The notes beneath the pieces are model-generated. The model saw nothing but the letters and a program-made list of their open reading frames with translations. It did not search any database and was not told the origin of the DNA. The position numbers and the translations under genes are program-made. This document shows, in pieces, positions 5,158 to 6,430 of a stretch of 6,430 bases of DNA. The number at the start of each line of letters is the position of its first letter. Within the stretch, counting starts at the first letter, position 1. The DNA is taken from contig CAZQGJ010000041.1 in assembly GCA_964592905.1 (NCBI GenBank), forward strand, positions 1 through 6,430, written 5' to 3'. Source of the DNA: CAZQGJ01 sp964592905 (GTDB taxonomy: Bacteria > Patescibacteriota > UBA1384 > CAYGGE01).

Positions 5158-5182
5158 TATTCTTTGAGAGTAAAGGTTAAAG

Positions 5183-5419
5183 ATGAAATTACATCCATTT
5201 AGCGAGCGTGATATCTGTGCCATCTGTGGTAAACACCCCCAAATGGCCTATAACCGTCCGCACTCACAACACAAGACCAAAAAGATTGTTCGCCCAAACC
5301 TGACTAAATTCATGGGCGCAGTTTTGATCTGTGCCAAATGTCGCAAGGCGATGCTCAAGCCAGAGTCAACTCGACCAGTCCGTCGTTCGACTGTTGCCAC
5401 CAGTACTCCTGCGGCTTAA
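5183..5419 (+). CDS. rpmB: 50S ribosomal protein bL28, zinc-binding form
   Basis: This is a small protein of the large ribosomal subunit. The first part matches the family: ICAICGKHPQMAYNRPHSQHK resembles the usual CxxCGK-P-x(3)-N-x(2)-SHS-x(2)-KTK pattern, followed by RPNL. C12, C15, C50 and C53 form two CxxC pairs, which points to the zinc-binding version. The chain is 78 residues with a Ser/Thr/Ala/Arg tail. The ATG has AAGG (5173-5176) 6 nt upstream and a good promoter. The gene is monocistronic and ends at a bidirectional terminator shared with the converging zinc-ribbon gene. Confidence 0.93.
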   Translation: MKLHPFSERDICAICGKHPQMAYNRPHSQHKTKKIVRPNLTKFMGAVLICAKCRKAMLKPESTRPVRRSTVATSTPAA

Positions 5420-5437
5420 TAATAGCCGTAGCGGTTA

Positions 5438-5471
5438 ACAAAAAACCCTCGATTACTCGAGGGTTTTTTGT
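5438..5471. terminator. Bidirectional terminator between rpmB and the zinc-ribbon gene
   Basis: A 15-bp perfect stem pairs 5438-5452 with 5457-5471 around loop TTAC. It has CCCTCGA / TCGAGGG at its core and six A's on one side matching six T's on the other. It therefore presents a T-run on both strands and serves the two convergent genes. Confidence 0.95.
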
Positions 5472-5489
5472 GATTCTACTGTGTTGCGA

Positions 5490-5957
5490 TTAGGCAGCAG
5501 CAGCGAAATCGTCGCTGTCTGAATCAGTGTCAGCAGCTGGCATCTCTGGCATTGACATGCTGGAGTTGTCCATAGCTGGCATAACTGGGTTCATTGGCTG
5601 ACTCATGTTGCTACTTGAGTCGAACGAGCGAGGGGCTTGGCCCTTGCTGGCTCGGAAACAATTGACACAAAGGACATCGTTCGGGAACTTAGGCTTAAAG
5701 TTTACAGTGTCTTCTTTGCCGCATTCTTTACAGATGATTTGGTGTTGTGGTCGTGGTTGACCGTAGTCGTTGCCGAAACCGCGACTGGCGCCGGGACGAC
5801 CGCCACCCATGGCATTTTTCTCGGCCTTGCGCTTTTCGATACATTCACGACAACGAATTGGGTCGTTAAAACCCTTGTCATTGAATAGTTCTTGTTGGGA
5901 GACTGGAAAGATAAAATCTTTGCCACAGTCTTTACAGGTAAGGGTGCGATCTTGCAC
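5490..5957 (-). CDS. Double zinc-ribbon protein with disordered acidic tail, 155 residues
   Basis: The start is a GTG at 5957-5955 with AAAGGA 4 nt upstream and an in-frame TGA just before it. The first zinc ribbon has C8, C11, C36 and C39 in the pattern DRTLTCKDCGKDF...DPIRCREC, which matches the widespread probable zinc-ribbon domain (zf-trcl type). A Gly/Arg/Pro-rich linker follows (48-72). The second ribbon has C76, C79, C97 and C100 (ICKECGKED...VLCVNCF). The tail from about 105 is rich in Ser, Met, Pro and Asp and ends DSDSDDFAAAA, so it is probably disordered. Such proteins are common in candidate-phylum genomes, and their role is not established; nucleic-acid or protein binding is likely. 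The gene is convergent with rpmB. Confidence 0.88.
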   Translation of the reverse strand: MQDRTLTCKDCGKDFIFPVSQQELFNDKGFNDPIRCRECIEKRKAEKNAMGGGRPGASRGFGNDYGQPRPQHQIICKECGKEDTVNFKPKFPNDVLCVNCFRASKGQAPRSFDSSSNMSQPMNPVMPAMDNSSMSMPEMPAADTDSDSDDFAAAA

Positions 5958-6040
5958 TTGGTCCTTTCACTTTGGTTGCCTACGAGCCCAGTTTTCTGTT
6001 GTTTGGACAGTCGAGTCAGGTAGCGAATTGATTTGTCAAT

Positions 6041-6069
6041 ATTATGACATACGGCCAAATTAAATGCAA
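6041..6069 (-). promoter_or_regulatory. Probable promoter of the zinc-ribbon gene
   Basis: On the minus strand the -35 box is TTGCAT (6069-6064) and the -10 box is CATAAT (6046-6041), with 17 bp between them. The leader would be about 75 nt. Both boxes deviate from consensus, so this is a moderate call. It overlaps the region upstream of the divergent delta' gene. Confidence 0.5.
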
Positions 6070-6075
6070 TGGATA

Positions 6076-6084
6076 TGCTATACT
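6076..6084 (+). promoter_or_regulatory. Extended -10 promoter of the delta' gene, placed for a leaderless mRNA
   Basis: TGC-TATACT at 6076-6084 is a good extended -10 element. No convincing -35 box lies 17 bp upstream (CAAATT at 6056-6061). The expected start at about 6091-6092 coincides with the ATG at 6092, and no Shine-Dalgarno sequence precedes that ATG. Confidence 0.55.
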
Positions 6085-6091
6085 CGGCCTG

Positions 6092-6430
6092 ATGTCCAGT
6101 CATGCTCAGTTATTATCGATGTTCACACGCCGAGAGTGGCCCCAGGCGCTTGGTTTAATCGCCTCTAATGAAGTTTTTGAGAGTTGGCTAGCCGAACTAC
6201 AGGCTTTGCCGAGTTTCCGGCCGGCCGATTTTTGGCGTTATGAGGGTGAGAAGCTTGGCTTAATCGACCTCAAACCGATTAAAGAGATGGCCAGGCTGAA
6301 AACTCCAGATCAGGGCTGGCAACTCTTGATTATCCCGGGTGCTTGGCGACTGACCGACGAGGCAGCTAACGCCCTTTTAAAGCTGATCGAAGATCGGCAG
6401 GAGCGAATTAGCTGGCTCTTTCAGATCGAA
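6092..6430 (+). CDS. holB: DNA polymerase III delta'-like clamp-loader subunit, N-terminal 113 residues (runs off right edge)
   Basis: This is a clamp-loader ATPase-like subunit that would help load the sliding clamp during replication. The diagnostic stretch is QLLIIPGAWRLTDEAANALLKLIEDR (residues about 77-102), the family's Walker B strand and the conserved LT-x-EA-x-NALLK-LE region. The segment before it (IDLKPIKEMARLKTPDQGWQ) corresponds to the usual IR-x-L helix. No P-loop GxxGxGK is present in the first 75 residues and the Walker B acidic residues are replaced by PGA. This fits a non-ATPase delta' better than DnaX. The N-terminus is shorter than in E. coli delta'. The ATG at 6092 has no ribosome site and sits at the predicted transcription start. 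An in-frame ATG at 6044 would add 16 residues but lies upstream of the predicted transcription start and also lacks a ribosome site. Confidence 0.78.
   Translation, partial: MSSHAQLLSMFTRREWPQALGLIASNEVFESWLAELQALPSFRPADFWRYEGEKLGLIDLKPIKEMARLKTPDQGWQLLIIPGAWRLTDEAANALLKLIEDRQERISWLFQIE

Noticed and set aside
5637..6103. Three ORFs over the zinc-ribbon gene and its upstream region (5637-5888 plus, 5702-6103 minus, 5770-6063 plus)
   Set aside because: They are alternate frames of the gene with strong CxxC motifs, and none has its own signals.

Overview
The window (about 49% G+C by eye) most resembles a member of the Candidate Phyla Radiation (Patescibacteria), possibly close to Saccharibacteria. 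The basis is recall of protein families, not a search. Supporting genes are a PPM-phosphatase-like membrane protein of the kind I associate with that group, a compact site-2-type protease, a zinc-binding bL28, a double zinc-ribbon protein with a disordered tail, and a DNA polymerase III delta'-like protein with no P-loop. The standard code appears to be used: TGA serves as a stop, in one case immediately before a strong terminator.

Layout. Positions 1-1155 (minus) hold the N-terminal 385 residues of the PPM-like protein. It runs off the left edge and starts at a TTG with a clear Shine-Dalgarno sequence. Positions about 1200-4127 (plus) hold an accessory block of five unrecognised proteins in four self-contained transcription units. 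Each unit has a near-consensus sigma-70 promoter with exactly 17 bp between the boxes, and each ends in a hairpin. Unit 1 encodes two tiny hydrophobic proteins that overlap by ATGA. Units 2 and 3 each encode a protein of about 190 residues with one N-terminal membrane anchor. These two look like divergent relatives of each other. Unit 4 encodes a 310-residue soluble protein with a C-terminal coiled coil.

Positions 4148-4224 (minus) are a tRNA-Pro(GGG) with an encoded CCA. About 280 bp follow with no gene that I can identify. Positions 4506-5114 (minus) encode an M50 protease, divergent from rpmB (bL28, 5183-5419, plus). rpmB converges on a zinc-ribbon gene (5490-5957, minus) across a shared bidirectional terminator. 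The zinc-ribbon gene is divergent from a delta'-like gene (6092 to the right edge, plus), which appears to be transcribed as a leaderless mRNA.

The flanks are housekeeping genes. The novelty lies in the accessory block: four small membrane proteins and one coiled-coil protein, each unit separately and strongly promoted. Co-location, common strand and the relationship between the two 190-residue proteins suggest a joint role at the cell envelope. Their function cannot be read from the sequence.
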